From the NCBI GenBank assembly GCA_964427875.1, contig CAYRVX010000022.1:1-64000 (forward strand): a DNA stretch of 64,000 bases, read 5' to 3'. This document shows, piece after piece, positions 17,085-26,802 of the stretch. Source of the DNA: CAYRVX01 sp964427875. GTDB taxonomy: Bacteria; Planctomycetota; Phycisphaerae; SM23-33. Every line of letters starts with the position of its first letter. The first letter of the stretch is position 1. The notes under the pieces are model-generated. The model did not search any database. It worked only from the letters and a program-made list of their open reading frames with translations, and was not told the origin of the DNA. A program made the position numbers and the translations under genes.

Positions 17085-18056
17085 ATGATGACCTCGACGA
17101 TGCTTGCGATAATGTTGGCTCTCTTGGCCGCGGGTGCGCCCGGGGGAAAGGGCAGCCTGCCGCCGCGGGCGTCGGCGACCGCGCCGGGCCCCGAGAAGGG
17201 CGGGCTGGCCTCCCTGTATCCCGGCGACGAGAACATCGAGCTCGACCCGCGGGTGCTGTTCGTCGAGGACTTCGAGACCGGCACCGTGGCCCAGATCGGC
17301 GCGCGGTGGGGCAACGTCGGCAAGAAGGAGAACATCGAGCTGTCTGGCGACGTCCCCGCCGGCTCGCCGGGCGGAAAGAGCCTGCACATATCGAAGAACG
17401 GCCACCTGTTCACGCACACGAAGGGCGCCGACACCATGTACGCCCGCTTCTACGTCAGGTTCCACCCGAAGACCGGCTACATACACCACTTCGTGCACCT
17501 CGTGGCCGACATCGACCCCAGGCCGTGGCCCAAGGGCGGCGCGGGCACGACGCCGGCGGGGAACGCGAAGTTCTCCACCGGCATCGAGCCCACCGGGCGA
17601 TGGGGCCGCTTTCCCCCGCCGGGGGTGTGGAACTTCTACACCTACTGGCACGAGATGAAGACCCGCTGGGGCAGCGTCTACAACGGCAAGCAGGAGCCCA
17701 TCCAGCCCGGGCGGTGGTACTGCGTCGAGGCCATGCTCAAGGCCAACTCCCAGCCAAGCAAGGCCGACGGCGAGCAGGCCTTCTGGGTGGACGGCGAGCT
17801 GTACGGGCGATTCAAGGGCTTCCGCTGGCGCACGACGGACAAGCTGAAGATCAACAGCTTCTGGCTGCTGTACTACAACACCGACCAGCCCGCCCGCCAC
17901 AACAAGGACCCCAAGCCCGCCAGCCGCGTCATGGAGGTATGGTTCGACGACATCGTGATCGCCACCGAATACGTCGGCCCCGTCCGCGGGAAGCCCGAAG
18001 GCGGCAAGAAGAAGGCCCGCCCGTCCAGGAGCTGGCTGCTGAGGGGAAAGCGGTAG
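17085..18056 (+). CDS. exported concanavalin A-like (jelly-roll) protein
   Basis: Protein of 323 residues with a short signal peptide (MMTSTMLAIMLALLAAGAPG). From about residue 55 it reads as one beta-jelly-roll: VLFVEDFETG, YARFYVRFHPKTGYIHHFVHL, GRWYCVEAMLKAN, AFWVDGELYGRFKGFRW, VMEVWFDDIVIATEYVGP. Such domains occur in family 14-like polysaccharide lyases and in lectins. I cannot see a definite catalytic set, so binding or lyase activity stays open. The last 20 residues are basic and low-complexity. GGAAAGGAC lies about 10 bp before the first of two adjacent ATG codons. Expressed alone and convergent with the 1155-residue gene. Confidence 0.8.
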   Translation: MMTSTMLAIMLALLAAGAPGGKGSLPPRASATAPGPEKGGLASLYPGDENIELDPRVLFVEDFETGTVAQIGARWGNVGKKENIELSGDVPAGSPGGKSLHISKNGHLFTHTKGADTMYARFYVRFHPKTGYIHHFVHLVADIDPRPWPKGGAGTTPAGNAKFSTGIEPTGRWGRFPPPGVWNFYTYWHEMKTRWGSVYNGKQEPIQPGRWYCVEAMLKANSQPSKADGEQAFWVDGELYGRFKGFRWRTTDKLKINSFWLLYYNTDQPARHNKDPKPASRVMEVWFDDIVIATEYVGPVRGKPEGGKKKARPSRSWLLRGKR

Positions 18057-18112
18057 GCAGGCGAGCGGCCCGGGCGAGGGTCGCGCTGCTGCCGCTGGAG
18101 CCTGTTCGGCGA

Positions 18113-21100
18113 TCAGAGCTCCCTGTGCACGGAGCTGCCGGGAGGGATGGTCAGCGTCTCGTGCGTGAAGGGCTTGTCCTTCAGGGGGTCGAAGTGGGGG
18201 CTCTTGCGGATGGTCGTCTCGATGGCGGCGTCGGTGGGGTTGTGGACCTCCAGGCGCCAGGCGTCCTCGCCGCTCTGCGTGAGCTGGATTGTCAGCCTGG
18301 GGTCGTCGGCCGTGACGGGCTGGCCGATGAAGAGGTCGAGGCGCCCGGTCAGGCACACCGTCGCCCATGCCTTGCCCTCGAACGTGCCGATGGGGCGGGC
18401 CGCCTTGCGTTGGCGGTCGTAGAGGAAGCTGGACCACTTGTCGTTCAGGCCGGACACGGTGATCGGCAGGCTGGAGATGAGCCTGCCGGTCAACCGGCCG
18501 GAGAAGCACGCATCCCGCCGGCCGTCGATGTCCAGGATGTACCGCCTGTCCGCGACCGTGCCGGCCGCGGCCTCCACCGTGTAGCCCGTCTTGCCGCCGT
18601 CGAGGCCGAAGTCGTGGTAGAAGCGCTCGACGACCTCGTTGGACGAGGACGGCAGGGCCCTGGTGTGCTCGGTGATGCGCGGGATGCCCAGCAGCAGTAA
18701 GCGGATCGTCTTCTTGCGGCCCTTCTTCTGCGGGGCGTGTTCGGCCGGGAGCATCACGGCCAGGGAGTCTCGCCGCGGCAGGCGGAGCGACGCCTCCAGG
18801 CCGTCGGTCAGCGGGAAGATGGCCGCCCCGCCGAGCGGCGAGTCCAGGAAGGCGGCGTAGCAGCCCCTGCCGAAGCCCGCGCGGATCGTGCGGGCCGCGG
18901 AGAGGGCCGTGTGCTCCCACGCGCCCGAGCACGCGGCGCCGTCGTCGGTCCGCAGCGCCCACAGCCTCGTCTCGCCCGCGCCCATCATGGCCACGTAGAA
19001 GCCCTTGTTCGGCAGGTCCCGCTTCAGGTGAAGGTCGATCTGCCAGAGGAAGACGGCCAGCGGGCTGTCGGGGTCGACCTGGAAGAAGTGGTTCCGCCGC
19101 GTGACGGTGTAGTGCTCGGCCGGCTCGGTCCGCCAGAGGGTGTGCCAGACGTTGTGGACCTCGACGCCGTCGGCGAAGCGATGCTCGCGGAGGCCTTGGC
19201 CGACGTGCACGTCGCAGGTGTGCAGCAGTCGCCGCGCCTCGTTGACCCTCGGCCGCATCGCCGGCCCGGCGGGTCCTGCGGGCACGACGTTCTCCCACAC
19301 CTGCGGCTCCCCGCCGGCCGAGCCGTCAAACGCCGGGGCGCCCAGCAGGCCGTCGTTCTTGAACGTGCCCGACGGCGAGATGCCCGGGGCGATCCGCTTG
19401 TTCGGCGTGCAGAGCGTCTGGTTGCCGCCCAGCAGGAGGCCGATCCCCCGGCTGTTCGTGAGGTAGCCGTAAGAGAGCTGGTTGTTCCGGTCGCCGCACA
19501 TGAACTCCTCCAGGCGGTGGTTGCGGTCCCAGTGCTCTCCGCCGACGGCCCGGCGGCCCTCCAGGTCAACCGCGATCGGAACGAGGTTGTGCTGCTTGTC
19601 GTGGGTGAGGTCGAGGGTGAACTCGAATCGCTTCTTCCCGCCCGGCAGGAAGCGGCGGAAGACCTCCGTGCCGTCGTACACGACGACCTCCTTCAGCCCG
19701 GCCGGGGAGGACGCCACGCCCCGCAGCCGCCAGCGATAGTTCTGCCAGACGAAGTCGCCCTTGAGGTTGCCCTCGTAGTCGCGCGGGCCGACGTACGACC
19801 AGCTCTCGATCTCTGGCCCCGCGGTGACGTAGATCTTGCCGGGGTTGTCCGGATAGTGGTGCCAGCAGTTGAAGTAGTCGCGAACGCGGCTTTCCGCCCG
19901 GAGCGATCCGCCGATGATGCCTCCGCCGGTCGCGGGCAGCCGCAGGACCGTCCGCCAGCCGGATGACCCCAGTTGTGCTGGGTCGTCCATGAGGTCGATG
20001 ACGAGCGGCAGGGGCCCCTGGCCGGAGTCCGCCAGCTTCAGGAAGTCACCGGTGGCGTCCTCGACGACCTTCCCGCCGACCGCCGTGACCACGCCCGCCG
20101 CGTCCCAGTTGGAGAAGAAATCGGCGAACGGCGCGGCGTCGCGGCCGAAGAGGTAGTTGCCGCACGTCAGCTTGAAGCTGGAGATCGAGTACGCGTAGTC
20201 GAGCGTCGTCATGGCCAGTTGGCCCCTGACGTGCGGGTCCTTGCGGCCGAGGCCCGGGTCGTGAGATCGGAAGACCTTGCCGTCGGGCGACAGGAACTTC
20301 GCCTCGGGGTAGGGGAACGTCGCGCCGAAGTAGAAGTAGTGGTTGCCGACCTCGTCGTCGATCGCAAAGCCCGGGACGGCGGCGAACTCGGGCGACGACA
20401 GGCGGGCGCAGTCGGCCTTGAGGCGCGCAAAGTCCGCCGCGGACAGGCGGCGGAAGTCCTCCAGGAAGACGACGAAGGCCAGGCCCTTTGCCTTCGCCGC
20501 TGCCGCCCACTCGTCCGCCGTCGCCTTGCCGCCGGAATAACGGCTTCGCGCCCCGATCGCGCCCGGACAGGCCGGCTCGACCGGCGGGAAGGCAATCTCT
20601 TTCGCCCATGAAAAGGGCTTGCGGAACTTCGTCTCGTGGGGGTTGGCCAGCATGGCCGGGTCCATGACCGCCCCGCCAAGACCTCTCGACGCCGACGAAG
20701 GCGCCGCCAGCCATCGCAGGGCGTTGACGAACAGCCTGTAGCCGTCGGAGGCGGCGCCCCGCAGGCCGCGCTCGAGAACGACGCCCTCCAGCGTGCTCGC
20801 CGCGTGCGGGCCGGTCAGGTACTCGTGCGTGACGCCGAGGTACACGGTGCGGCCCTTGCCGACCTGCCGGACGGCCACGATCGGCACGTCGCGCCTGTGC
20901 GTGCCCATCCGGCCCGCCCGCGCGGTGCCCGCCGTCGGCCCCGGACGCGTGAAGGAGGACTTCGACCCGCGGACGACGACCTGCCACGAGTCGTCCGCGA
21001 CGAAGGAAGTCGTGTGGTTCTGCCCGCCGGGCCTGCCGCTCGGCACCGGGTACCACAGCGACTTGACGCCGGCCGTCACCGCTGAGGGCACCACGGCCGT

Positions 21101-21580
21101 CGTGTGGGCAAAGGGCAGCTTCCACGCCGTGGCCGCGGTGCCGGTCTGCGGGTCGAGCACCAGCTCGTCGAAGAGGGGCCGCAGGCCCAGCGGCTTGAGG
21201 AAGGCCTCCTGGGGCGGCTTGTCCGTGGCCATCTGCCCGAACGCCCCGAACATGAGGACGCCGCCGCCGGCTTGGAGGTAGCGGTTCAGCACGTCGATCG
21301 TCTGCTGCGTCTGCCCGAGCGTCATGTCGGCGTTGGCCCGCCCGAGCCCCGACAGGACGATGACGTTGTGCCGCCTCGCCTGCTGCCAGGTGAGCGGCCG
21401 GCCCGACAGGCGGGCGGCGCGGCGCAGCGCGAAGCCTCCCTTCGCGAGCCGCCGGGCCAGTTGATAGCCGCAGCCGCCGCCGTCGGAGCCCGCAAGCAGC
21501 ACCGCGGGCTTGGCGGGGGCAGAGGCCTTCGGGGCCGCCGCCCATATCGCCGCCGCCAGGAGAATGACCGTGAGTTGCAT
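18113..21580 (-). CDS. large exported protein with GATase1-like and PHP-like regions
   Basis: Protein of 1155 residues with a signal peptide (MQLTVILLAAAIWAAAPKAS). Residues about 25-290 look like a class I glutamine-amidotransferase-like/ThuA-like fold (VIVLSGLGRANAD, YLQAGGGVLMFGAFGQM, VGKGRTVYLGVTHEYL). Residues about 340-470 resemble a PHP-type metal-dependent domain (WAAAAKAKGLAFVVFLEDF, LSSPEFAAVPGFAIDDEVGN), though the full His set is not seen. The remaining 650 residues are beta-rich with many aromatics and are unassigned. GGGAGAGAG precedes the ATG. Monocistronic, convergent with the jelly-roll gene and divergent from the dehydrogenase gene at 21736. Function unknown. Confidence 0.8.
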   Translation of the reverse strand: MQLTVILLAAAIWAAAPKASAPAKPAVLLAGSDGGGCGYQLARRLAKGGFALRRAARLSGRPLTWQQARRHNVIVLSGLGRANADMTLGQTQQTIDVLNRYLQAGGGVLMFGAFGQMATDKPPQEAFLKPLGLRPLFDELVLDPQTGTAATAWKLPFAHTTAVVPSAVTAGVKSLWYPVPSGRPGGQNHTTSFVADDSWQVVVRGSKSSFTRPGPTAGTARAGRMGTHRRDVPIVAVRQVGKGRTVYLGVTHEYLTGPHAASTLEGVVLERGLRGAASDGYRLFVNALRWLAAPSSASRGLGGAVMDPAMLANPHETKFRKPFSWAKEIAFPPVEPACPGAIGARSRYSGGKATADEWAAAAKAKGLAFVVFLEDFRRLSAADFARLKADCARLSSPEFAAVPGFAIDDEVGNHYFYFGATFPYPEAKFLSPDGKVFRSHDPGLGRKDPHVRGQLAMTTLDYAYSISSFKLTCGNYLFGRDAAPFADFFSNWDAAGVVTAVGGKVVEDATGDFLKLADSGQGPLPLVIDLMDDPAQLGSSGWRTVLRLPATGGGIIGGSLRAESRVRDYFNCWHHYPDNPGKIYVTAGPEIESWSYVGPRDYEGNLKGDFVWQNYRWRLRGVASSPAGLKEVVVYDGTEVFRRFLPGGKKRFEFTLDLTHDKQHNLVPIAVDLEGRRAVGGEHWDRNHRLEEFMCGDRNNQLSYGYLTNSRGIGLLLGGNQTLCTPNKRIAPGISPSGTFKNDGLLGAPAFDGSAGGEPQVWENVVPAGPAGPAMRPRVNEARRLLHTCDVHVGQGLREHRFADGVEVHNVWHTLWRTEPAEHYTVTRRNHFFQVDPDSPLAVFLWQIDLHLKRDLPNKGFYVAMMGAGETRLWALRTDDGAACSGAWEHTALSAARTIRAGFGRGCYAAFLDSPLGGAAIFPLTDGLEASLRLPRRDSLAVMLPAEHAPQKKGRKKTIRLLLLGIPRITEHTRALPSSSNEVVERFYHDFGLDGGKTGYTVEAAAGTVADRRYILDIDGRRDACFSGRLTGRLISSLPITVSGLNDKWSSFLYDRQRKAARPIGTFEGKAWATVCLTGRLDLFIGQPVTADDPRLTIQLTQSGEDAWRLEVHNPTDAAIETTIRKSPHFDPLKDKPFTHETLTIPPGSSVHREL

Positions 21581-21735
21581 CGCTGCTCTCTCCCATTGTT
21601 CTGAGACATCGGCAGTCGCGGGACATTATCGTCCATCGCGTCCACGGCTGCTATCTCGGTGTTTACAGGCCGATCGCGGGAGGGGAGAATCGCCCGGGCA
21701 ACGAACGCCGCGGAGGCACTGCGAAAGGCATAGAG

Positions 21736-23022
21736 GTGGACGAGAAGGAACGGGCTGCCGAGCTGCTGCGTGAGCTCAAGGGCGACGATTACGTGTTCGG
21801 CCTGGGGTGTTTCGACCGGCTCGGCGGGCTGGCGGCCGGGCTCGGCAGGCGGGCGGCGGCGATCGTCAGCGGCTTGGGAGCCGACTGGGCCGCGCCCGTT
21901 CACGAGGCGGTTCGAGCGACTCTGTCGGCGGCCGGCGTGGAGCTGGCGGGCGATCTCGTCCGCGGCGCCGGGCCCAACGCGCCGCGAGAGGACGTCTTCC
22001 GCATCGCCGAGGAGATCGGCTCCAGACGGCCGGACGTGATCGTCTCCGTTGGCGGCGGCAGCGGGATCGACGCGGCGAAGGCGGCTGCGGCATACGCCAC
22101 GCTGGCCGACCGATATCCGGACCTCGATGCTTACTTCGGCGTAGGGCAGGTCAGCCGGATGCTCGCCGACGCCGGGCGGGAGATGCCCCCGGTCGTCGCC
22201 GCCCAGCTCGCCAGCGGCTCGGCCGCACACCTGACGAAGTACTCCAACATCACCGACGTCAAGACGGCGCAGAAGATGCTTATCGTGGACGAGGCGATCG
22301 TCCCGCCGAAGGCGATCTTCGACTACCGCTGGACGGCCACGATGTCGAGGGACTTCACGATGGACGGCGCGCTGGACGGCGTGGCCCACTGCCTGGAGGT
22401 CCTTCTCGGTATCGGCGAGGACCGGCTCGCCCGGGCCGAGCGGATCTGCCTTCCGGGCATCGAGCTGATCGTCGCGAATCTCAAGGCAGCCGTCGAGGAC
22501 CCCGGCGACCTGGCGGCGCGGGAGGCGCTGGGACTGGGCACCGACCTCGGCGGCTGCGCCATCATGGTCGGCGGCACCGGCGGCGCGCACCTGAACAGCT
22601 TCTCGCTGGTGGACATCCTCCCGCACGGGCGGGCGTGCGCGGTGATGAACCCGTACTACGTCGTCTTCTTCGCCCCGGCGATCGGGGAGAGGCTTCGCGG
22701 GGTCGGCGAGGTCTACCGCCGGGCGGGCTACGTCACGGCCGACCTGGACCGCCTTTCGGGGCGCGACCTCGGCCTGGCCGTCGCCGAGGGCATGGTCAAC
22801 CTCTCGAGGGACATCGGCTTTCCGGTCTCGCTGTCGCAGGTCGCCGGCTTCACCGAGGCCCACGTCGAGCGCTGCCTCAGCGCGGCCAGGGACCCCAGGC
22901 TGGAGATGAAGCTCCGGAACATGCCCGTGCCGCTGTCCGCCGAGACGGTGGACGAGTACATGGGCCCGGTCCTGGAGGCCGCCGCGACCGGCGACTTCGG
23001 CCTGATCCGGAACATGCCGTAG
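21736..23022 (+). CDS. iron-containing alcohol dehydrogenase family protein
   Basis: Cytoplasmic NAD(P)-dependent dehydrogenase of 428 residues (Fe-ADH / glycerol dehydrogenase superfamily). The nucleotide motif is VSVGGGSGIDAAKA (about 115). Metal ligands are visible as Asp and His in DGALDGVAHCLE, His in GGTGGAHLNSF and His in DILPHGRACA, matching the D-H-H-H set of the family. The exact alcohol or sugar-alcohol substrate cannot be told. The start is a GTG at 21736 with AAAGG upstream. It is one of the few cytoplasmic enzymes in a run of exported proteins and could reduce an aldehyde released by glycan breakdown, which is inference only. Its 3' end faces the propeller-malectin gene 33 bp away. 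Confidence 0.9.
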   Translation: MDEKERAAELLRELKGDDYVFGLGCFDRLGGLAAGLGRRAAAIVSGLGADWAAPVHEAVRATLSAAGVELAGDLVRGAGPNAPREDVFRIAEEIGSRRPDVIVSVGGGSGIDAAKAAAAYATLADRYPDLDAYFGVGQVSRMLADAGREMPPVVAAQLASGSAAHLTKYSNITDVKTAQKMLIVDEAIVPPKAIFDYRWTATMSRDFTMDGALDGVAHCLEVLLGIGEDRLARAERICLPGIELIVANLKAAVEDPGDLAAREALGLGTDLGGCAIMVGGTGGAHLNSFSLVDILPHGRACAVMNPYYVVFFAPAIGERLRGVGEVYRRAGYVTADLDRLSGRDLGLAVAEGMVNLSRDIGFPVSLSQVAGFTEAHVERCLSAARDPRLEMKLRNMPVPLSAETVDEYMGPVLEAAATGDFGLIRNMP

Positions 23023-23055
23023 GGGAATCGGCGGCCCCGCGGCGGACTGCCCGGG

Positions 23056-26000
23056 TCATTCGGTTTGGATCAGTTCGGCCCCGCAGATGAGCGGCTCGCC
23101 GGCCCTGGCCGTGAACGTCAGCTCGATGGCGTCGCGGCGGCGGGGGCGTACGCCGGGGAACTGCTTTACGAGTGTGCGGAACGGCCCGCCGGCCTCGGCG
23201 GCGACGTCGAGGTCCTCAAGGACCTGCCTGCCGTCCAGCGAGACGCTGAAGACCCTCCCCGCGGGCTTCGCGGGGCCCGGCTCGCAGAAGTACAGGCGAA
23301 CGGTCAGCTCCCGGTTCGGATCGACGTCGTCCAGCGGCAGCTTCGCCGAGCGGATGCCCACCAGCCCGGAGGCGCCGATCCACTTCCACGGATCGGCGGC
23401 GTTCATGCGGGAGGAATGGTGATAGAACCGCCTGGGCTTCTCGGGGACGGTCGCCACGAGCGTCCTTCCGCCGTACTTGGGCAGGATGGCGTTGGGCGTT
23501 TCCCGCCAGAGCGTCCCGTCGGCCGAGCGCCGGTCGCCGGGGGCGCCGAAGTTGAAGCCCACGCGCCCGGTCGCCGGAGCGGCGCCGAACGTCCAGTACT
23601 CCACGTCGGGCATGTGGATCAGGGCGAGGGACGAGCGGTTCTGATACGCGCAGCCGCACGTGCGGGTGTAATCCGGGGCGTTCAGGACGCCGTTGGCGAC
23701 GATGAGGTTGGCCGTGCACCCGGCCCGGAAGCCGCCGAGATTGCCCGTGCCGCCGTTGTTCTTCAGGTCGAAGAAGCCCGCGCAGCCGCTGCGGAACGTG
23801 ATCAGGTGCTCGCTGGCGGCCATGGGCCCGCAGCCGTGACTGCGGGGGTAGCGCCACTGCCTCTCCCGGCCGCGGGCGTCCCTGTAGGTCTTCTGCCTGC
23901 CCGTCAGCAGGTCGAAGGCCCGCTGCTGCTGCGTGAGGATGGTCCGCCCGTGGAGCATCGGCCCCCACTTGCCCCACCACAGGTGGGCCTCGGTGGCGCC
24001 CGCGCCCGTCCTGGTCGCGGGCCCGGCGGCCGGGTCGATCTCCTCGTCCTCGTCGATCGGGTTGAACCAGATCAGCTCTCCGTCGCTGCCGCGCAGCGCC
24101 CCGGCGGACAGGACGACGTCGTGCTCCTGGGAGTAGCTCAGCGCGCCCCCGACGGCCTCGGTGCTCTGCCAGAGGAGCTTCCCCGTACGGGCGTCGAGTG
24201 CCAGGACCCGAGGCGTGTCGCTGTGCTTGAGCCCGCGGCGAGCGAGCTTCCTGAGCGTCTCGGGGGCCGTCCGGTCGATGCAGAAGAGCTTTCCCCGCCC
24301 GGCCGCAACGCCGTAATGGCGAAAGCTCTCGGCGGCCGTTCGCGACCAGAGCACGCGGCCGGTGCGGCGGTCCATCACGACCAGGGCCTTGCTGGACGTG
24401 GGGCTGCTGTAGCGCCTGGGCGCCTGGGGATTGTCCACGATGGGGTGCTGGGCGGCGACGAGCAGGTCCTCGTAGACGGAGATGTACTGCCAGGTCGAGC
24501 CGTCGGGGAGGCGGAACCGCCCTCTCGTTCGGCCGGTGGCGGGGTCGAGCACGTGGCAGCTCGTGCCCGCGGCGACGTAGACGGCGTCGGCGACGGCGTG
24601 GAAGTTGCTCCCGATGGCGTGGGCGCCCCGCGAGTGCTTGGTCACGTTGTAGTACTTGCCGACGTCGGGGAACTCGCGCGTCCACAGCAGCCGCCCGGTG
24701 TAGACGTCGGCGGCGCTGAGGGAGTCGCCGCCCTCGATGATCAGCCGCCCGCCGACCACCTGCTCGACCGGCCCCTCCCCGTGCCGGGGCAGGATCAGGC
24801 GGTTGGACAGGGCGTTGCCGAACCACAATACGCCGAGCGGGGCGAAGACCAGCCGGTCGCGGCTGCAACGCGTGTTGGCAGCGTCGGCGTTCTGGCCGAG
24901 CCAGTCGGCCGAGCCGCTCAGCGCGCCCGGCCGGCGAAGCACCGTCAGGCCGCCGACGTGCTTCACCTCGGCGCCGACAAGCTTCGCCTCCTCGACCCAC
25001 CTGGTGAACTGCTCGTGCTGCTCGGAAGCCAGCTCCAGGCAGGCCGCGCCGCCGTAGGGACGCAGGGGATGGAAGAGCTTACCGACGAGCTCGACTCGCC
25101 TCTCCCAGCCGGCCCGGGCAGGGTCTTCAGAGACAATCAGGCTCGCGAGGTACGGCGCGAAGGTGAGCAGCGCGGGGTCCGAGACGATCGCGGCCGCACG
25201 ACTCCCGTACACGCCGATCCCGTCGAGCCGACGCCGCAGGGCGTTGACGCGGCCAGGGTCGGTGTCGACGGCGACGACGTGGAGTCGAGTGTTGAGCACC
25301 AGCTCCTCCACCAGCCCCCCGTCCTTCAGCCCCAGGACAAGGCCGTAGCCCCGGAAAGCGCCCGTCGCCTTTCGGACGGCCTCGGCACGGTCCCGCCACT
25401 TGGGGCGGGAGGGGGCGCCGACGCCCGCGAAGCGGTGCGTTCGCGGCTCCAGGCGCTTGGGGCCGAAGCAATGGATGTCCCCTTCGAGCGTCACCACGAG
25501 GAGCTTCCCGTCGGCGGCAAGCGCGTCGCAGACCGTACCCTCGACGTTCCTCTGCCAGAGGACCTTCGGCTCGCCGCCGCCGTCCGACACGTCCAGGACC
25601 TGCACGCTCGTGTGGCCCTTGGGGAGCTTGCTTCGGGTGATCTTCCCCGTGGTCACGAGGCGCGAGCCAGCCAGCAGCCAGGGGGTGCCCAGCTTCAGCC
25701 GCCTCCTGCCGTCCAACCGTCCGATCGTGCCCTCGAAGACCTGCTTCGGGTACGTCGGCCCGTTTGGGTCCGTGGTCTCGGGGACCTGGATGGTGACCTC
25801 GTTGATCCGCACGCTGGCCGGGTCGTAGATGCCCGACGACGTGTACCAGGCCTTCTCGGCGAGCACGGTCCGGCCGAATCGCCCGGCGTCCTTGAGGCGC
25901 ACGGAATGGCCGGTGTTGATCTCGAAGATGCGTCCTCCGGCGAGGGCGAGTCGCCCCGCGGCGGCGACGCGGGGCCCGGTGGCGCCGTCGCCGTAATGGA

Positions 26001-26802
26001 GGAACTCGCCGGTCCGGCGGTCGAAGACGGCGGGCGTCGAGGCCGAGCCGGGCACGATCAGCTTGTCGCCCGCGACCGCGAGGTGGCCCTGGGCGCTGAG
26101 CCCGTTGAAGCTCGCCGAGCCGGGGTGAGGCATCCTGCGGAACGTGAAGCTCGCCGAGTCGTTGACCCATACGATCCTGCCCGTCTCGGCGTCGAGTGCG
26201 TACACGAAGGTACCCATGAACGGCCAGACGCCGGCGGCCAGGTATACGACCCCGTCGGCCACCACGGGCCCGCCGCGCACCGGCCAGGTGGAGATCAGCC
26301 TTTCGTTGCCGATCAGCCGGCGGTCGCGCGGGCCGGGGCGGAAACGCCACTTGAGCTTCCCGTCGGCGGCGGCGAGGCAGTACAGGAAGCCGTCGTCCGA
26401 GGCGAGGTAGACCTTCTGTCTCCACGCAGCCGGGGCCACGCGAACGGGGCCGCCCGTGTAGAAACGCCATTTCTCCCGCCCCGTCTCCAGGTCGCAGGCC
26501 GACAGGCTGTCGCTTACCGTCGAGGCGACGAACAGGAGGCCCCCGCCGGCGACGGGCAGGTAGCTCCGGTCGAACCGCATGACGGCCTCGTCCTTCCAGG
26601 CGGTCCGCTGAGGGCGTCGCTGCTGCACCCAGTACGGATGCAGCTCGTCGGGGAGCTTCTCGCCGCACACGCCGGTACGTGCGGGATTGCCTCGCCACGT
26701 GGGCCAGTCGCCCGCCCGCAGCGGGGCGGACCGCAAGAGCAACCCCGCCGTCAGCAGGCATGCGGCCGAGGTGCGGGAGATGGCCGACCGTGCCGGGCTC
26801 AT
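23056..26802 (-). CDS. PQQ-type propeller with methyltransferase-like insert and malectin-like tail
   Basis: Exported protein of 1248 residues. Signal peptide to about residue 29 (RSAPLRAG), followed at once by the DWPTWRGNPARTG motif typical of planctomycete PQQ propellers. First propeller half about 30-460 (SACDLETGREKWRFYTGG, FLYCLAAADGKLKWRF). Residues about 465-620 resemble a class I SAM-methyltransferase Rossmann fold (GYGLVLGLKDGGLVEELVL, LHVVAVDTDPGRVNALRRRL). Second propeller half about 640-1100 (SAADVYTGRLLWTREF, ALDARTGKLLWQSTE). The tail (about 1120-1248) has malectin or galactose-binding features (ELTVRLYFCEPG, RVFSVSLDGRQVLEDLD). The ATG at 26802 overlaps the stop of the upstream GH123-like gene as ATGA, so translation is likely coupled. 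Confidence 0.85.
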   Translation of the reverse strand: MSPARSAISRTSAACLLTAGLLLRSAPLRAGDWPTWRGNPARTGVCGEKLPDELHPYWVQQRRPQRTAWKDEAVMRFDRSYLPVAGGGLLFVASTVSDSLSACDLETGREKWRFYTGGPVRVAPAAWRQKVYLASDDGFLYCLAAADGKLKWRFRPGPRDRRLIGNERLISTWPVRGGPVVADGVVYLAAGVWPFMGTFVYALDAETGRIVWVNDSASFTFRRMPHPGSASFNGLSAQGHLAVAGDKLIVPGSASTPAVFDRRTGEFLHYGDGATGPRVAAAGRLALAGGRIFEINTGHSVRLKDAGRFGRTVLAEKAWYTSSGIYDPASVRINEVTIQVPETTDPNGPTYPKQVFEGTIGRLDGRRRLKLGTPWLLAGSRLVTTGKITRSKLPKGHTSVQVLDVSDGGGEPKVLWQRNVEGTVCDALAADGKLLVVTLEGDIHCFGPKRLEPRTHRFAGVGAPSRPKWRDRAEAVRKATGAFRGYGLVLGLKDGGLVEELVLNTRLHVVAVDTDPGRVNALRRRLDGIGVYGSRAAAIVSDPALLTFAPYLASLIVSEDPARAGWERRVELVGKLFHPLRPYGGAACLELASEQHEQFTRWVEEAKLVGAEVKHVGGLTVLRRPGALSGSADWLGQNADAANTRCSRDRLVFAPLGVLWFGNALSNRLILPRHGEGPVEQVVGGRLIIEGGDSLSAADVYTGRLLWTREFPDVGKYYNVTKHSRGAHAIGSNFHAVADAVYVAAGTSCHVLDPATGRTRGRFRLPDGSTWQYISVYEDLLVAAQHPIVDNPQAPRRYSSPTSSKALVVMDRRTGRVLWSRTAAESFRHYGVAAGRGKLFCIDRTAPETLRKLARRGLKHSDTPRVLALDARTGKLLWQSTEAVGGALSYSQEHDVVLSAGALRGSDGELIWFNPIDEDEEIDPAAGPATRTGAGATEAHLWWGKWGPMLHGRTILTQQQRAFDLLTGRQKTYRDARGRERQWRYPRSHGCGPMAASEHLITFRSGCAGFFDLKNNGGTGNLGGFRAGCTANLIVANGVLNAPDYTRTCGCAYQNRSSLALIHMPDVEYWTFGAAPATGRVGFNFGAPGDRRSADGTLWRETPNAILPKYGGRTLVATVPEKPRRFYHHSSRMNAADPWKWIGASGLVGIRSAKLPLDDVDPNRELTVRLYFCEPGPAKPAGRVFSVSLDGRQVLEDLDVAAEAGGPFRTLVKQFPGVRPRRRDAIELTFTARAGEPLICGAELIQTE

